Source: Urophycis tenuis
Taxonomy: Eukaryota > Chordata > Actinopteri > Gadiformes > Phycidae
DNA length: 64,000 bases
Direction: 5' to 3'
Assembly (NCBI GenBank): GCA_036785325.1
Contig: JAXIVH010000194.1
Location: forward strand, 62,001 to 126,000
The notes below the pieces were generated by a model. It had not been told where the DNA came from, ran no database searches, and saw only the letters and a list, made by a program, of their open reading frames with translations. Each line of letters starts with the position of its first letter. Position 1 is the first letter of the stretch. The position numbers and the translations under genes are program-made. Shown piece by piece: positions 42,998 to 54,404 of the stretch.

Positions 42998-45419
42998 CAG
43001 CAGAGGTGATTGCTGTGCTAATGGAGGCTGGAATAGTAGTAGCCAAAATCAAACCATCCACCCCAGAATCAGCTGGGTTCTGTCGTGAAAGTGCATCAGC
43101 ATTCTGATTGCTTTTCCCGGAACGGTATTTGAGCTCGAAGTCAAAGGATGCCAGTTCTGCTGCCCACCGTTGCTCGGTAGCCCCCAGCTTGGCTGAGGTA
43201 AGATGGCTGAGGGGGTTATTGTCCGTGTACACTACACACCTATTCCCCCACAAATCCTCCCTAAATTTCTCGGTCACGGCCCACTTGAGCGCCAGAAATT
43301 CCGATTTCATAGAGCTGTAATTAGTCATATTGCGCTCAGTGGGCCGAAGACCGCGGCTTGCATAGGCAATTGGCCGCACATTACCTCCTTGTTCTTGGGA
43401 AAGAACTGCGCCCAGCCCCCCGTGGCTGGCGTCCACCTCCAGGATAAAGGGCAGGGAGAAATCTGCGTAGGCAAGTACCGGAGCAGCCACCAGCTTACCT
43501 TTCAAGGCCTTAAAGCTTGCCTGGCAAGCCTCGGTCCAGGACATGCCAAAGTTACGGTCAGCCTGGCCTTTCCTTATAGGTCGCCCCTTAGGGCCGGTGT
43601 GTTCCGCCACTAGTTTGTGTAACGGGGCTGCCAATTTGGCAAATCCCTCCACGAACCGCCGGTAATAACTGGCAAACCCGAGAAATGATCTCAACTCTGA
43701 GACAGTGTTAGGATGTCGCCACTGGGCCACCGCCTCAATCTTACTCGGGTCCATGGCAACACCCTGATCAGACACAACATGACCCAGGTACTTTACCTTT
43801 CGTTGAAAGAAGGTACACTTGCTCAGCTTGGCTTTGAGGCCCTCGTTCTGCAACCGACTCAACACCAGGTCCAGTCGCTCTAAATGTTGCTGTACTGTGG
43901 TGGAAAATACAACAATGTCATCAAGATAAAGCAATAAAGACTGGCACTGCTGATTCCCGAAAAGCCGCTGCATCAGTCGCTGAAACGTTGAGGGAGCATT
44001 GCAGAGCCCAAATGGCATTCTGTTCCACTCGAACAACCCAAATGGGGTGCAAAAGGCGGTCTTAGCCTTGTCCCTCTCCGTGACTGGTACCTGGTTATAT
44101 CCACTGGCCAAGTCCATAGTAGAAAACCAGCTGGCCCCTGTCAAAGCATCCAGCGACTCCTCTATACGAGGCAGGGGAAAAGCATCCTTGCGGGTCTTTG
44201 AGTTCAGTTGACGATAATCAACACACAGCCGCAGTGAGCCATCTTTCTTTTTCACCAAGACGATTGGTGACGCATATGGGCTACAGCTTTCCCTGATGAC
44301 CCGGGACTCTAGTAATTGATTAATATGGGACTTTACCAGCTCATATTCGGACGGCGGTATCCGACGATACCTCTGCCTAACTGGCACTTCATCCAACAGT
44401 GGAATGTCATGAGACAACAGGTTAGTGCAGCCCAAGTCTCCCTCATGAGCAGAGAATACTGTATGATATCTCCCAAGCAACGCCTGAACTTGTTCCTGTT
44501 CTGCCTTATCTAACAAGGGTAACTCAATTGCTTCCATCTGCTCCTTGATGGTAGGTTTGGTTACCTGGGCTGCATGGGATGAGACCCTAACAGTGACCGG
44601 CAGGACTTCCCTTACTCCCGCAGGCAAACTTACCACATGGACACACTGCAATGTACCCAGTGAAGTGCGAGGGTACAGAAAAACATCGATGTTGCCTACA
44701 TTAACCACTGGGATGGAGGCTGTTCCATTATCAACCTTAACCAAGGATGGGGAGACGAGGAGCCCTGGGGGCAGGACCAACTCTGAGGGCTCAAATAGAA
44801 CAGTGCCACTAGCATACCGATCAGAACAGGTTGATGGCACCAACAGCATGGAACCCCCGGGGACCCGACAGGCTCTCCTACCTCTTACCTTCACCAGGCC
44901 GAGGTTAGTAGAGGGCTGGGTCTCTACTTGATGGCAGTGCTGGAAAGCCTGCAGAAGGGATGTTGGGGCTTGGGTAAGGGACGGCACTTCAAACAAGGAC
45001 TGGCCATATTGTTCAAAAAATTCCCGGTAACATTTACTAAGGACATTCATTCCCAGTATATCAGGGACCTTGGGGTTCACCCCACTAGGAGGATCCTTGA
45101 CGACTAAGATCCCACACTTTGGCATTAACTTACCACAAAGCTCAATGTCATACTCAGTGTAGCCAACATAGGGGATCGCCAGCCCATTGGCAGCACGTAA
45201 CTGAAGCCAGTGGCATGGCTGGATGCTGCTACGCCCAATTGGCTCAAAATGCTCATAAAAAAATGTTTCCGTGATCGTGGACACCATAGACCCAGTGTCT
45301 ACCAAACAAGGGACACGGACGCCCCCAATACATACATCCAAATGAGGACATGAAGACATCAAGCTAAACATCGGCCCCGACCTATGACTAGACTCTGAGC
45401 CAAAATCTTGCCCTCCCAA
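42966..45419 (-). CDS. pol: Protease-RT-RNase H of element B
   Basis: Open for over 800 codons, in the -1 phase relative to gag; the phase is open a little upstream of 45419 too. Protease: CLVDTGSMVST (DTG) near residue 39, with ILGMNVL near 125. RT: IVLVKKKDGSLRLCVDYR, FSTMDLASGYNQV (D), MPFGLCNAPSTFQRLM and LLLYLDDIVVFS (YLDD). RNase H: FILEVDASHGGLGAVL (D), KSEFLALKWAV (E), YTDNNPLSH (D), NADALSR (D). All catalytic acids are present. The frame closes at 42966 before integrase. Gag ends at TAG 45446, preceded by GAAAAC, which is not a canonical slippery heptamer. Confidence 0.88.
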   Translation of the reverse strand: MGGQDFGSESSHRSGPMFSLMSSCPHLDVCIGGVRVPCLVDTGSMVSTITETFFYEHFEPIGRSSIQPCHWLQLRAANGLAIPYVGYTEYDIELCGKLMPKCGILVVKDPPSGVNPKVPDILGMNVLSKCYREFFEQYGQSLFEVPSLTQAPTSLLQAFQHCHQVETQPSTNLGLVKVRGRRACRVPGGSMLLVPSTCSDRYASGTVLFEPSELVLPPGLLVSPSLVKVDNGTASIPVVNVGNIDVFLYPRTSLGTLQCVHVVSLPAGVREVLPVTVRVSSHAAQVTKPTIKEQMEAIELPLLDKAEQEQVQALLGRYHTVFSAHEGDLGCTNLLSHDIPLLDEVPVRQRYRRIPPSEYELVKSHINQLLESRVIRESCSPYASPIVLVKKKDGSLRLCVDYRQLNSKTRKDAFPLPRIEESLDALTGASWFSTMDLASGYNQVPVTERDKAKTAFCTPFGLFEWNRMPFGLCNAPSTFQRLMQRLFGNQQCQSLLLYLDDIVVFSTTVQQHLERLDLVLSRLQNEGLKAKLSKCTFFQRKVKYLGHVVSDQGVAMDPSKIEAVAQWRHPNTVSELRSFLGFASYYRRFVEGFAKLAAPLHKLVAEHTGPKGRPIRKGQADRNFGMSWTEACQASFKALKGKLVAAPVLAYADFSLPFILEVDASHGGLGAVLSQEQGGNVRPIAYASRGLRPTERNMTNYSSMKSEFLALKWAVTEKFREDLWGNRCVVYTDNNPLSHLTSAKLGATEQRWAAELASFDFELKYRSGKSNQNADALSRQNPADSGVDGLILATTIPASISTAITSAGDSGSDFCLP

Positions 45420-45445
45420 ACTGTGGCTCTGCAGTTTGGGTGGAT

Positions 45446-46507
45446 CTAGTTTTCCGCCGAGGAAGAGGACTGTTGGCTGTGGTTGGATACTCGGGTATTA
45501 GAGGCAAGGGGTGGAGGTCGAAACGGAACACGTTCCCCATCACATTCCCGTGCATAATGCCCAGGGCGTTTGCACCTGCGACAAATCAAAGGCTGGCTAT
45601 AGTGCGGCCGGTGAGACTGAGGAGCTCTTTGCATCAGAGACATGCTCCGAGTCAATTGATTTAACTGCTCTTGCTGTTGTTTTAAGAGCTCTTTCAGCTC
45701 ACCAAACTGGGGATCTTGGGATCGGCTAACCACAGGTGAGCGTGATCCTCCTTGCACACCGAACTGAATACCCTGGATGGATGGCAAGGAGTGGCTCCGC
45801 CCTCTAGTGCTCCCCGGCAAGCCCTCCCGTTCCCATCGAATTGCCTCTGTCCTTATCTCCAGCAAAGTAGAGAGTGGCTGCCTCCGTATAAGCTGTTTCA
45901 GTTCTCTGCGCAAACCGCCCTCTAGGACTTGCTCGGTAAATTGATCCCGCAATAGCACCTCTGCATTAGGAACAGAGTCAGGAGCCGACTGCTTAACCTT
46001 GTCCATTAAGGTCATTAGCGCCAGAGAGAATTCCTGTAGGGGCTCTCCCTCCTGTTGTTTCCTAGAGAAAAATGTCTCTTGAAGAGCAACATAAGACTTT
46101 GAACACCCATATAATTCTCTCAAAATAGCAATGATTCTGTCGGGGTCCTTGCGCTCTGCACTGGAACGAAACTTGATCTCATCTCTTGCCTCGCCCACAA
46201 GATGATCATACAAGAAGAAGGCCTGATCAGTACTGGTAAGGTGCCGGGCACGCATACATGCCTGTGCTTCCTCTACCCATTCATCTATACTAATGCCCGA
46301 TTTCCCATTAAAGGATGGACACTTTCGGTCTCGTGGTACAAACACAAGCCTCTCCGTGACAGGGGGATTGCCTGGTTTAGTTGGCGGTGGAGGATCACTA
46401 GGTGGGTTTGCAGACGGCCCTGCAGGTGAACGTTCCTGACGCAGCTTTTCATTATCGGCCTTTAGTTGCATGACTAATTCTCGAAGCTGTTCTATTTCTT
46501 CCTCCAT
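45446..46507 (-). CDS. gag: Gag of element B
   Basis: First ATG at 46507 (the frame is open five codons further up). 353 residues: an N-terminal coiled coil (MEEEIEQLRELVMQLK), a proline-rich linker, a gypsy-type capsid region (PSFNGKSGISIDEWVEEAQAC ... LREFYG-like helix), a glutamine-rich coil, and one CCHC zinc knuckle CRRCKRPGHYAREC near residue 315. Forms the particle and binds RNA. Intact, with no shift. Short length is common in Ty3/gypsy. Confidence 0.87.
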   Translation of the reverse strand: MEEEIEQLRELVMQLKADNEKLRQERSPAGPSANPPSDPPPPTKPGNPPVTERLVFVPRDRKCPSFNGKSGISIDEWVEEAQACMRARHLTSTDQAFFLYDHLVGEARDEIKFRSSAERKDPDRIIAILRELYGCSKSYVALQETFFSRKQQEGEPLQEFSLALMTLMDKVKQSAPDSVPNAEVLLRDQFTEQVLEGGLRRELKQLIRRQPLSTLLEIRTEAIRWEREGLPGSTRGRSHSLPSIQGIQFGVQGGSRSPVVSRSQDPQFGELKELLKQQQEQLNQLTRSMSLMQRAPQSHRPHYSQPLICRRCKRPGHYARECDGERVPFRPPPLASNTRVSNHSQQSSSSAEN

Positions 46508-46785
46508 AATTGAACACAGCAAGATACACTCACCTCAAAAATAATTGTTATAGGTCCTGATTTTGACCACAGGTGAACTGTAGCGTTCAACCCAAAGGCG
46601 GCAGTTGCTGTTCTGTTCCCAGAGAAAACACAGACAAAAACTCATGTGTCCACACACCCACACTGTTTAAGATACCACTGTTACTTTCAACAACAACAAA
46701 GAAGAAAATAAGCAAGAAGTAAATAAACCAATGAAATGTATTACATGCCCATAACAAACCTCACGTCTCTGTTTCAGTTCAGACT

Positions 46786-46803
46786 ATCCTGCTCGGAGCG
46801 CCA
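46786..46803 (-). promoter_or_regulatory. Primer-binding-site-like sequence of element B
   Basis: Minus strand TGGCGCTCCGAGCAGGAT, two bases from the 5' LTR end. The TGG start suits a tRNA CCA end, but I cannot assign the tRNA. Confidence 0.55.
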
Positions 46804-46805
46804 AA

Positions 46806-48097
46806 TGTGACATAGCCGGGTAAGTATAACCTAATAGTCTGAAGAACGGAGGGGAGACGCAAGGTTCAACGGATACAAAATAAATTTATTCTTGCTTCAA
46901 TGTAAATACACGGAGTACAACAATTCGTAGATCCACAAGTGTGCAAGGTGTCTGCCTAATCAGGCTCTTGCTTACCCCGACGAATGCCCTACCTCCTTGG
47001 TGATAAATCCCTGTAAAATAGCAAGCAGGCTTTTCACGGCAAGTCACAACAAACTTCCACAGCCATCAAAAAAGTATAAACTTGACAAAAAAAGAAAATA
47101 ACACTGCACACACATGCAACAAAAAAAAGGGATTACACCACTAGAGGGGAATACATTCGGTCACCAGCAGGGGAAGAAGCCAGCAAGCGACAGAGCAACA
47201 CTTGTTTTAACATACAAATCATAAACAAAACAAAACACAATGACGAAACAACGAGCAGCAGCCACCAGCAGGGGAAGAAGCCAGCAAGCGACAGAGCCAC
47301 CAACCCTTGTTTTAACATACAAATCATACAAACAAAACAAAACATAAAAGATGACAAACAACGAGCAGCACCCAAACACCACTACATACACAGCATCCAC
47401 CCGCACGCACTCACACACATTCACATGCAGGCACCCCGAGCCAAAGCCCCAAGCAAGGAGTCCAACTAGCTGTGGCTAGTAGAGCTTGGACGAGCAGGTC
47501 GGGGAGACAGGCTCACGACCGCTGGGAGATTTGGTCGCACAGGAAAAAGGGGAACAGAACAGCAACCCACGAAATGCCACAGACCCTGAGGGGAGTGCAT
47601 AGTCATTACAAGGATCACATTGTAATTCATATAATCGACTAGTGGACGAACACCTACCGTATGACTGATCGAAAGAGGAATACAGAGAGCCGGGACCCAG
47701 ACAGAGGATTGACGCGTCCAAATACTACGAACACAACAGTGTAACTACATTAAGCCACTTTGCAAATTAACCCATATCTATTCAAAGAAAGGCGTTAACA
47801 GCCTACCTAAATGCGAGGTCAGCAAGTATATGCTCACTACGTTGATGAGCCCAAAAGTATACCGCCGTGTTACGATCCCGGATGAGCAGCACGCCACTGT
47901 GGCTGTAACGTTCTGCAAGACGGTGCAGGAGGGACAAGAGACGAGAAAGTCTAACGCGTGGTCCCAGCAAGAAAAGGGCGAATGCCTCCTGTGAAACCTT
48001 CGCCCCATTTATTCAACACCTGCTACTAATTTCCTACTTAGAGTAGGCGGGGCGGGGGAAGAGCCAATCACCCAATCAGTGAACGTTCTCTGTTACA
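46806..48097 (-). repeat. 5' LTR of element B
   Basis: 1292 bp partner of 39951-41214, including the same 101-bp-period repeat (47162 and 47263). Ends in TGTTACA on the plus strand and abuts host intron sequence at 48098. Confidence 0.9.
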
Positions 48098-49291
48098 CAT
48101 ATTTGTTATCAGGAGTAAAAAAAGATAACAATATTTTATTGTTAATTCCATATTTCTCTTTTTTGCTGTTGATTTTAATCTACAAGCAGCGTCAAGTACC
48201 ATCAGAGCAGCAAGGACCTCAACATCAACGGCAACAGGAAATAAACACAATGGTATTTCATCTCTATCATGTGGAGCCATGTTTCAAAATGGTGTCTTTA
48301 TCTGTCCCTGTTTCTCTTTGAATTTAGATTGTGTTGTCAAGTGATGTGTCGAACAGTCCGACAATCACCAAAGCTAACACTGTGAAACCACCAAACGACT
48401 TACTGCTGTTTGTGATGAACACAGAGCTGACCAGCGATGTCGGCCTACTGCCTTAACCACAACCATTGCAGTGTGTCTGCAGACTTGTTTAGGAGAGATG
48501 TAGACTGGGAACCAGACCAATCTGTGAGCTCATGTTTTATTTGCTCTGGCAAAATACAAATTTACCAATTGGACTGGTGTCAGGATAGTGAGATGTAGTG
48601 TTAGATGTAAAGTCTAGGACAAACAATAGTCATCTTAAGTGAGTAAATTGGCACACTTGCAGTTGGTGCTGCTATTTGCTCTTGAGGCTATAATTTGCTA
48701 TTAATAAGTAAGATAGATCTGCTTTTCATTTTATGAATATTGTTTTTATGGTTATGGAATATTTTCCTAGGCAAGACGTTTAGTTATTAGGTTACAGTTC
48801 AATTTCAAAGAAAATGTTTATTTGTTTTTATATTTATTTGTTTATATTTATATCTATTTGCTCATAGCAGTCATTGGAATTTGTGATAATCTGACAGAAA
48901 TCGGGAACTGATGTTTTCACAAATCCATCAGTAAAAGTTCCTCATCCACTATAAATGAGATGAATGTCTGCTGCATGGGAACCACTGACCACAGCAACAC
49001 GGAACTGAAAGTTGTTTTGAACTTTCCATCATTTTCTATGGTGTACATGAGCCTACCCATGTAGGTTGGTAATCTGAAATGGTAAATGACCTAATTTCTT
49101 CATACAGCATTTGCCTAACATAACCTATGGCCAACTAAGATGCTTTAAAATGAGTTGTCAACATTCAGCCATTCATACACACACTTGGCTAATAGGAGCC
49201 AGGGATGGACCTGCTCTACCTCCTGTGAGGCTGCCGCCCTTGAGCAAGTGGAATGTAAACTCTTTCTGTGTTGCTGCTGAATCTCCTGTAG
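48098..49291 (+). pseudogene. Partial second copy of the Ig-receptor locus: stalk exon and introns
   Basis: 48100-48340 and 48700-49020 match 61836-62075 and 62100-62420. Exon 48190-48252 (63 bp, AG before, GT after) is open in phase 1 and encodes a Ser/Thr-rich stalk piece (SSTIRAARTSTSTATG) almost identical to that of the right copy. No Ig exon is found upstream; element B and a hAT occupy the intron. Read alone this copy lacks a ligand-binding domain, so I call it partial. 49100-49290 contains a dispersed repeat. Confidence 0.55.
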
Positions 49292-49367
49292 GACCAGAGC
49301 TGCCAGTAGGAGTAGCACTGGGTATAGCGGTCCTGTTGGTCGTTGCCCTGGTTCTCCTCAGGTTTGT
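49292..49367 (+). pseudogene. Candidate transmembrane exon of the partial Ig-receptor copy
   Basis: After a pyrimidine-rich stretch and TAG (49289-49291), phase 1 reads PELPVGVALGIAVLLVVAL and further leucines, then R-F, ending at GTAAGT (49368). This is one membrane-spanning helix, in the phase that fits the stalk exon at 48190-48252, about 1 kb upstream. Spliced together they would give stalk plus anchor. An earlier donor (CAG/GTTTGT) is also possible. Confidence 0.5.
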
Positions 49368-49943
49368 AAGTAATGTGATGTGGTATAGAGTCTTCCTAAC
49401 CAATGGCTGACCAATGTGCTTTACAATTGGTGGCACACAGTCACCCATTCATACACCCATTCACACACCCATTCACACACTGATGGTAGTGTCCATGCAA
49501 GGGAACAGCCAGCTGGTCAGAGCAGCTCAGGTCAGGTGTCATGCTCAGGGAAACCACAACATTTAGCAAGGAGGAGCCAGGAATTGAATGAATGAATGTA
49601 CTTACATAATTCACCCTTCGATTTGGAGTTTGCACTGTTGTTTCGGGCAGTTGTGCTTACTGTGTTATGCACAGTGTATTGGGTACTGTTCTGGGATCAC
49701 GGTCCCTTTAAGTGACTTTGTTTATGTCATGACGTGTATCCATGTGCTGGTTTGGCGACTGGACGTTGCCATATTGTTTTGACTACATTCTACTTGATGC
49801 ATTAAAAGAGGCACACAGTTTGTGCACTCAACATTCACTCACTTGTTCTTGCGTTTCTAATGAACATTCCACAAGTTAGTGGTTTTATTTCCTGTGTGGT
49901 CAGATAGGTAGCTAGAAAATAGCAATGAAACCATCTGGTTCAA
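49368..49943. other. Non-coding DNA with dispersed repeat
   Basis: 49395-49590 is a teleost dispersed repeat: GTGCTTTACAATTGGTGGCA, four CACCCATTCA(C/T)ACA units (49441-49480), GGAGGAGCCAGGAATTGAA. No exon recognised to 49943. Confidence 0.5.
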
Positions 49944-51290
49944 GGTTTCAAGTTTATTGTCACATACCAGATAACAACGTACATCATTACCAGCAGCGAA
50001 ATTCTTGCAACCCATGTAAACTCAACTTTACATCATAAATTAAAATAGAATAAAATAAGATAGAATACAATAAAAATTTAAAGGAAGTATATGCACTTTA
50101 ATCGCTCTTTGTACTTTGGCACTTTGATCACTCTTTGTCATTTGGCACTTAGTCAGAGATGTTGTATACTAGCAATGGTTAATCTTGCAATTGAAAGGCT
50201 TGAAACTTGTTTTGGTGACTTTCTTTTATTAGCAGCATATGACAAATGTACTCTTTGTAAGTCGCTTTGGGTTAAAGCGTCTGCTAAATGCCCTAAATGT
50301 AAATGTAAATGTGCAATATGAATAAAAACAAATCTAATCAAATCAGATAATTAGCAGCTTAATAGCAAAATTAGCATAGTAAAATCAGTGAGCTAGATTA
50401 GTGAAATAGTGAATAATGAATAATGGACAATGGTAGTACAAGAGCAAAGGGAGTTGCTCACAGTGGTACAAGTCGAGTGCAAAGACAAGTAGATGGTTGG
50501 GTGAGGGTGAGGGTGGGGGTGGTGGTCCAAGCATGAATGTGTGTATGGTGTGTGTGCAAGTGTTTTCAGCAGTTCAGTAGCCTGACGGCTTGTGGAAGCA
50601 AACTGTCTCTGAACCTGTTTGTTCTGGTCCGGATGCTCCTGTACCATCTGCCAGACGGTAGGAGTGTGAACAGTCTGTGGCTGGGATGGCTGGGGTCCCA
50701 GATGATCCGCTGGGCCTTCCTCCTGCAGCGCTGGCTGTAGAGGTCCTGGATGGTCTGCAGCTCGGTCCTGGTGATGCGCTGGGCCGTCCTGACCACCCTC
50801 TGCAGAGTCTTGTGGTCGAGGGCAGTGCAGCTGACGTACAAGGCCGTGATGCTGCCAGCCAGGACACTCTCAATGGTACGTACACCTGTAGAAGTTGGTG
50901 AGTATCCTGGAGTCCAGACTGAACCTCTTCAGTCGCCGGAGGAAGAAGAGTAATAGGAAGAAGAAGAGCCGCCTTCAGGACCACACCTGTGTGGTGTGAC
51001 CAGCTCAGATCCTACCTGATGGGTTAATCCCAAGGAATCTGAAGTGGCTGTGGTGTCATCAGCAAACTGACGGTGTTGGAGCTGTGTGTGGTCGTGCAGT
51101 CATTGGTGAAGAGGAAGCACAGCAGCAGGCTGAGGACACATCCCTGGGGGGTACCGGTGATGAGCGTCAGCGTGGAGGAGTGTGGCGTTGCTGATCCTTA
51201 CAGCCTGTGGCCTGCTTGTCAGGAAGTCCAGGATCCAGCTGCACAAGGTGGAACTGATGTGCAGGTCTCGGAGCTTCGTTCAATGTAAGT
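49944..51290 (-). mobile_element. LINE fragment (L2/Rex-like), 5'-truncated and rearranged
   Basis: Plus-strand TTTCAAGTTTATTGTCACATAC at 49944 is the reversed 3' tail of fish LINEs. On the minus strand 50841-50566 encodes the usual C-terminus (RVVRTAQRITRTELQTIQDL, DPSHPSHRLFTLLPSGRWYRSIRTRTNRFR). 51280-51070 has RT pieces (LCSWILDFLTSRPQ and a decayed PQG motif) separated by a deletion and frameshift. A second dispersed repeat (50060-50330, with AGTCGCTTTGGGTTAAAGCG) sits in the 3' UTR. Confidence 0.7.
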
Positions 51291-51479
51291 AGGGGAACGT
51301 TTCATTTTCACAATGCTACAACAAGTAGCATTATTACAGCAAGATATCGTATCCACAAGTACTTTGTGTTAACCAGTGTTTCCCAACCCCAGGGTCGGGT
51401 CCCCACTTGGGGTCACATAATATGACCACGTGGACGCCAGGGAGGACCAAATAAGCAATAGTTATTAGCTCATACATAT

Positions 51480-51809
51480 TGCTACGAAACCAAGGCTCAA
51501 TTTGGTTCTATAGCATACGGAAGACCAACGCGGATAATCGTTTAAAGTAATTTATTTAAAGTAAATTATAAGAAGTAGTCAGTGTATATGTAATGTCAAA
51601 AATAATAGTGTAATGCAGGTCAGTCAAATGTTTAAACAAAAGCAAAAGTGACGCGTCTGGAAGTCGGAGAGAGTGGAACCCCGAGTTCCTGCCAGGCGGC
51701 CTCTTTATGTGCAGGTCAATCAAGTTGATAGAAAAACACCTGCACAACTCCAGCCTGCAACAGACAAAACACAGCCCAACAGGAGGCAGTAACGGGCAAG
51801 CCCGTAACA
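51480..51809 (-). repeat. 3' LTR of Gmr1-like element
   Basis: 330 bp; minus strand TGTTACGGGC to GGTTTCGTAGCA. Nearly identical to the 5' LTR once the insertion there is removed, with only a few changes (GCGGATAATCG/GCGAATAATCA, GGCGGCC/GGCTGCC), so the element is fairly young. Confidence 0.92.
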
Positions 51810-52095
51810 TCTCCCCCCATAAAGACAGAGGGCCTACAAAGGACCTCTGTACATTCATAGCACCACCATAACAAACCAATATCAGACACATTTATGTAAT
51901 TGTAAATGTTATCAGTCACTAATCATTTTGGTTCACAAAAACCACCACCAACACAAAAAAATTGTACAACAACCATTCACCATAGCCACAGTAGAACGGT
52001 GGTCTCCTCACACACCTCTCAATCGGCAATCCCCTGCCACTGGCAAAAGCTTTTAAGAAAACGATACAGAGAAGAGACGACACATGTTAAACAAT

Positions 52096-54369
52096 TCAAC
52101 TTGTAACACCAGGGGCGCGAGACAATGCGTCAGCCAACACATTGTCAACACCCCGAATATGTTTTATGACCAGGTTGTATGGCTGAAGGAACAACGCCCA
52201 ACGCATAAGGCGCTGGGAGGGACTTTGTAGCGAATGTAGGAAGGTGAGGGGGTTGTGGTCCGAATAAACCACCACCGGAGCACCCCCACCTACATACACG
52301 TCAAAAAACTGAATAGCCCAGATAATGGCCAGGGCTTCCTTTTCAATTGTAGAATAATTAAATTGATGTCTGTTAAATTTTCTTGAAAAGAAAGACACAG
52401 GCCGCTCTATCCCGTCACCATTCGTCTGTAGCAAAACAGCGCCAGCACCCACCTGGCTAGCGTCCACATGGACATGAAAAGGCTGATCTAACCGTGGAGC
52501 AGCCAGGACAGGGGCTGTGCTTAGCAAGAGTTTCACATTTTCAAAGGCCTTTTGACAGGCTGAAGACCACTCAAATTTTGCCTTAGCTTTTAAAAGGTTG
52601 GTCAACGGACACACCACAGAAGAAAAATTTGCACAAAAATTTCTATAGTATCCTACCATCCCCAGGAACCTCATCAGTTCCTTCTTGGAGGCAGGAGGTG
52701 GAAAAGAGTCGATGGCTTGGACCTTGGCACGCACAGGTTGCACCTGTCCTTGCCCAACCACCTTACCAAGGTATGTCACCGTAGCCCTCGCAAATTCGCA
52801 TTTGGCTAAATTGATCGTTAACCGGGCCTCCAACAATTTCAGAAACAGCGCACGGATGTGAACTACATGTTTTTCCCATGTATCGCTGTAGATGACCACA
52901 TCATCTAAATACACAGCGCAACCTTCCAACCCTGAAACCACACGGTTCATAAGGCGCTGGAAGGTTGCGGGCGCGTTTCTAAGCCCAAAACTCATAACCC
53001 TATAGGAAAATAACCCAGATGGAGTTATAAAAGAGGAAATCTCTTGAGCATGACGAGACAAGGGAACCTGATAATACCCCATTAAGAGGTCAAATTTGCT
53101 GACAAAACGGGCAGCACCAACACAGTCCACACAATCCTCCATCCTGGGAAGAGGGAAAGAGTCAGGTTTAGTGATGTTGTTAAGCTTGCGATAGTCTGTG
53201 CAAAATCTATATGTACCATCAGGCTTACTGACCAACAAACACGGAGATGCCCAACACGAACCTGAAGGCCTCGCCAGCCCATGATCCAACAGATATCTTA
53301 CCTCTGACTCTAGACACTTTCCCTTCTCAGGAGAGACACGGTAGAAACGTTGGCGTATTGGTGCTGCATCCCCCACATCAATCTCGTGCTCAATCAAATG
53401 AGTACGCGATGGGGTATCACCGAATAATGCCGGAAACTCAGAGATCAACCGTTTCAACTGCTCACCCTCCTCCCCAGACAAATGGCCAAGAAGAGACGTC
53501 AAGTCTGCCAACATCTCGGAGTTCTTAAGTCGAGGCTGAAAAACAGAGTCATCAGGAGCACACACCTCTTCCTCACAGCACGCTGCCACCACACCCAGAG
53601 ATACAGATTGGGGTGGCTCACTGACTGACGACACACCCACTGGTTTCACTCCATCATTTGCTTCACCCCCTGTCAAAGACGAACGACAAAAATAAGGCTT
53701 CAACAGGTTAATATGGCAGAGTTGAGTTGACCGCTTACGATCTGGAGTCGAAACCACATAGTCCCGCTCAGACACCTGCTTTACCACAGAATAAGGGCCC
53801 GAGAACTTCGCAAGAAAAGGTGAACCTGGAATAGGCAACAAAGCAAGCACCATATCCCCAAGACTAAATTGTCTTGACACTGCTTTCAGGTCATACCAGG
53901 TCTTCATCTTCTTCTGAGCCCTAGCCAGATTCTCAGATGCCATTCTACCAGCCAAAAACAACTTACGACGAAACCCACTGATATAGTCAATGAGGTTAGA
54001 TGGTGGCTCAGAATTTCCCAAATTACCCTGAAGAACAGCTAGAGGACCCCGCACCTCATGACCAAAAACCAAGTCATTGGGGCTAAACCCCGTACTCTCC
54101 TGTGTGACATCACGTGCTGCAAGTAAGAGCCAAGGAAGGCCTTCCTCCCAATCCCTGTTTAACTCTGTACAATAGGCACGGGGTAATGACTTCAAAGTCT
54201 GGTGCCAACGCTCTAAGGCCCCCTGACTTTGAGCATGATAAGCACTGCTTTGCTGGTGAGCAACCCCCAATTGACTCAACACCTCCTTAAACATACGTGA
54301 GGTAAAGTTGGAACCTCTATCTGTCTGGATAGTCTTCGGAATGCCAAAGATGGAAATAAATTGTGACAA
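52096..54369 (-). pseudogene. pol: Integrase end-RT-RNase H of Gmr1-like pol
   Basis: 757 codons open. Starts in the integrase core: KTIQTDRGSNF (second D) and SQGALERWHQ (E), 35 residues apart. An integrase C-terminal part follows (GDMVLALLPIPGSPFLAKFSGPY). Then RT: FRRV-type linker, LLVSKPDGTYRFCTDYRKL, SKFDLLMGYYQV (D), MSFGLRNAPATFQRLM, AVYLDDVVIYS (YLDD). RNase H: FHVHVDASQVGAGAVL (D), EKEALAIIWAI (E), VYSDHNPLTF (D), LADALSR (D). So integrase precedes RT in one frame. This segment keeps all RT and RNase H catalytic acids. Split from the first integrase aspartate by the LINE insertion at 54405-54750. Confidence 0.88.
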
Positions 54370-54404
54370 TGCTTTTACTACTGACCTGGTGGTAATAGTC
54401 CTCA

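Larger units (their letters stand above)
39951..48097 (-). mobile_element. Ty3/gypsy retrotransposon B
   Basis: LTRs at 39951-41214 and 46806-48097, minus orientation. Candidate polypurine tract GAGGGGGGAAAT lies beside the 3' LTR (41215-41227), and a primer-site-like TGGCGCTCCGAGCAGGAT beside the 5' LTR. Internal order on the minus strand is gag, protease-RT-RNase H, integrase. Flanks GCCTA and CATAT do not match, so no target duplication. Coding is largely open; one frame change separates RNase H from integrase. It lies inside the left copy of the Ig locus. Confidence 0.9.

Noticed and set aside
49111..49410. A single 99-residue coding ORF
   Set aside because: Only the 49292-49367 part behaves like an exon (AG/GT borders, membrane helix); the rest is dispersed repeat.
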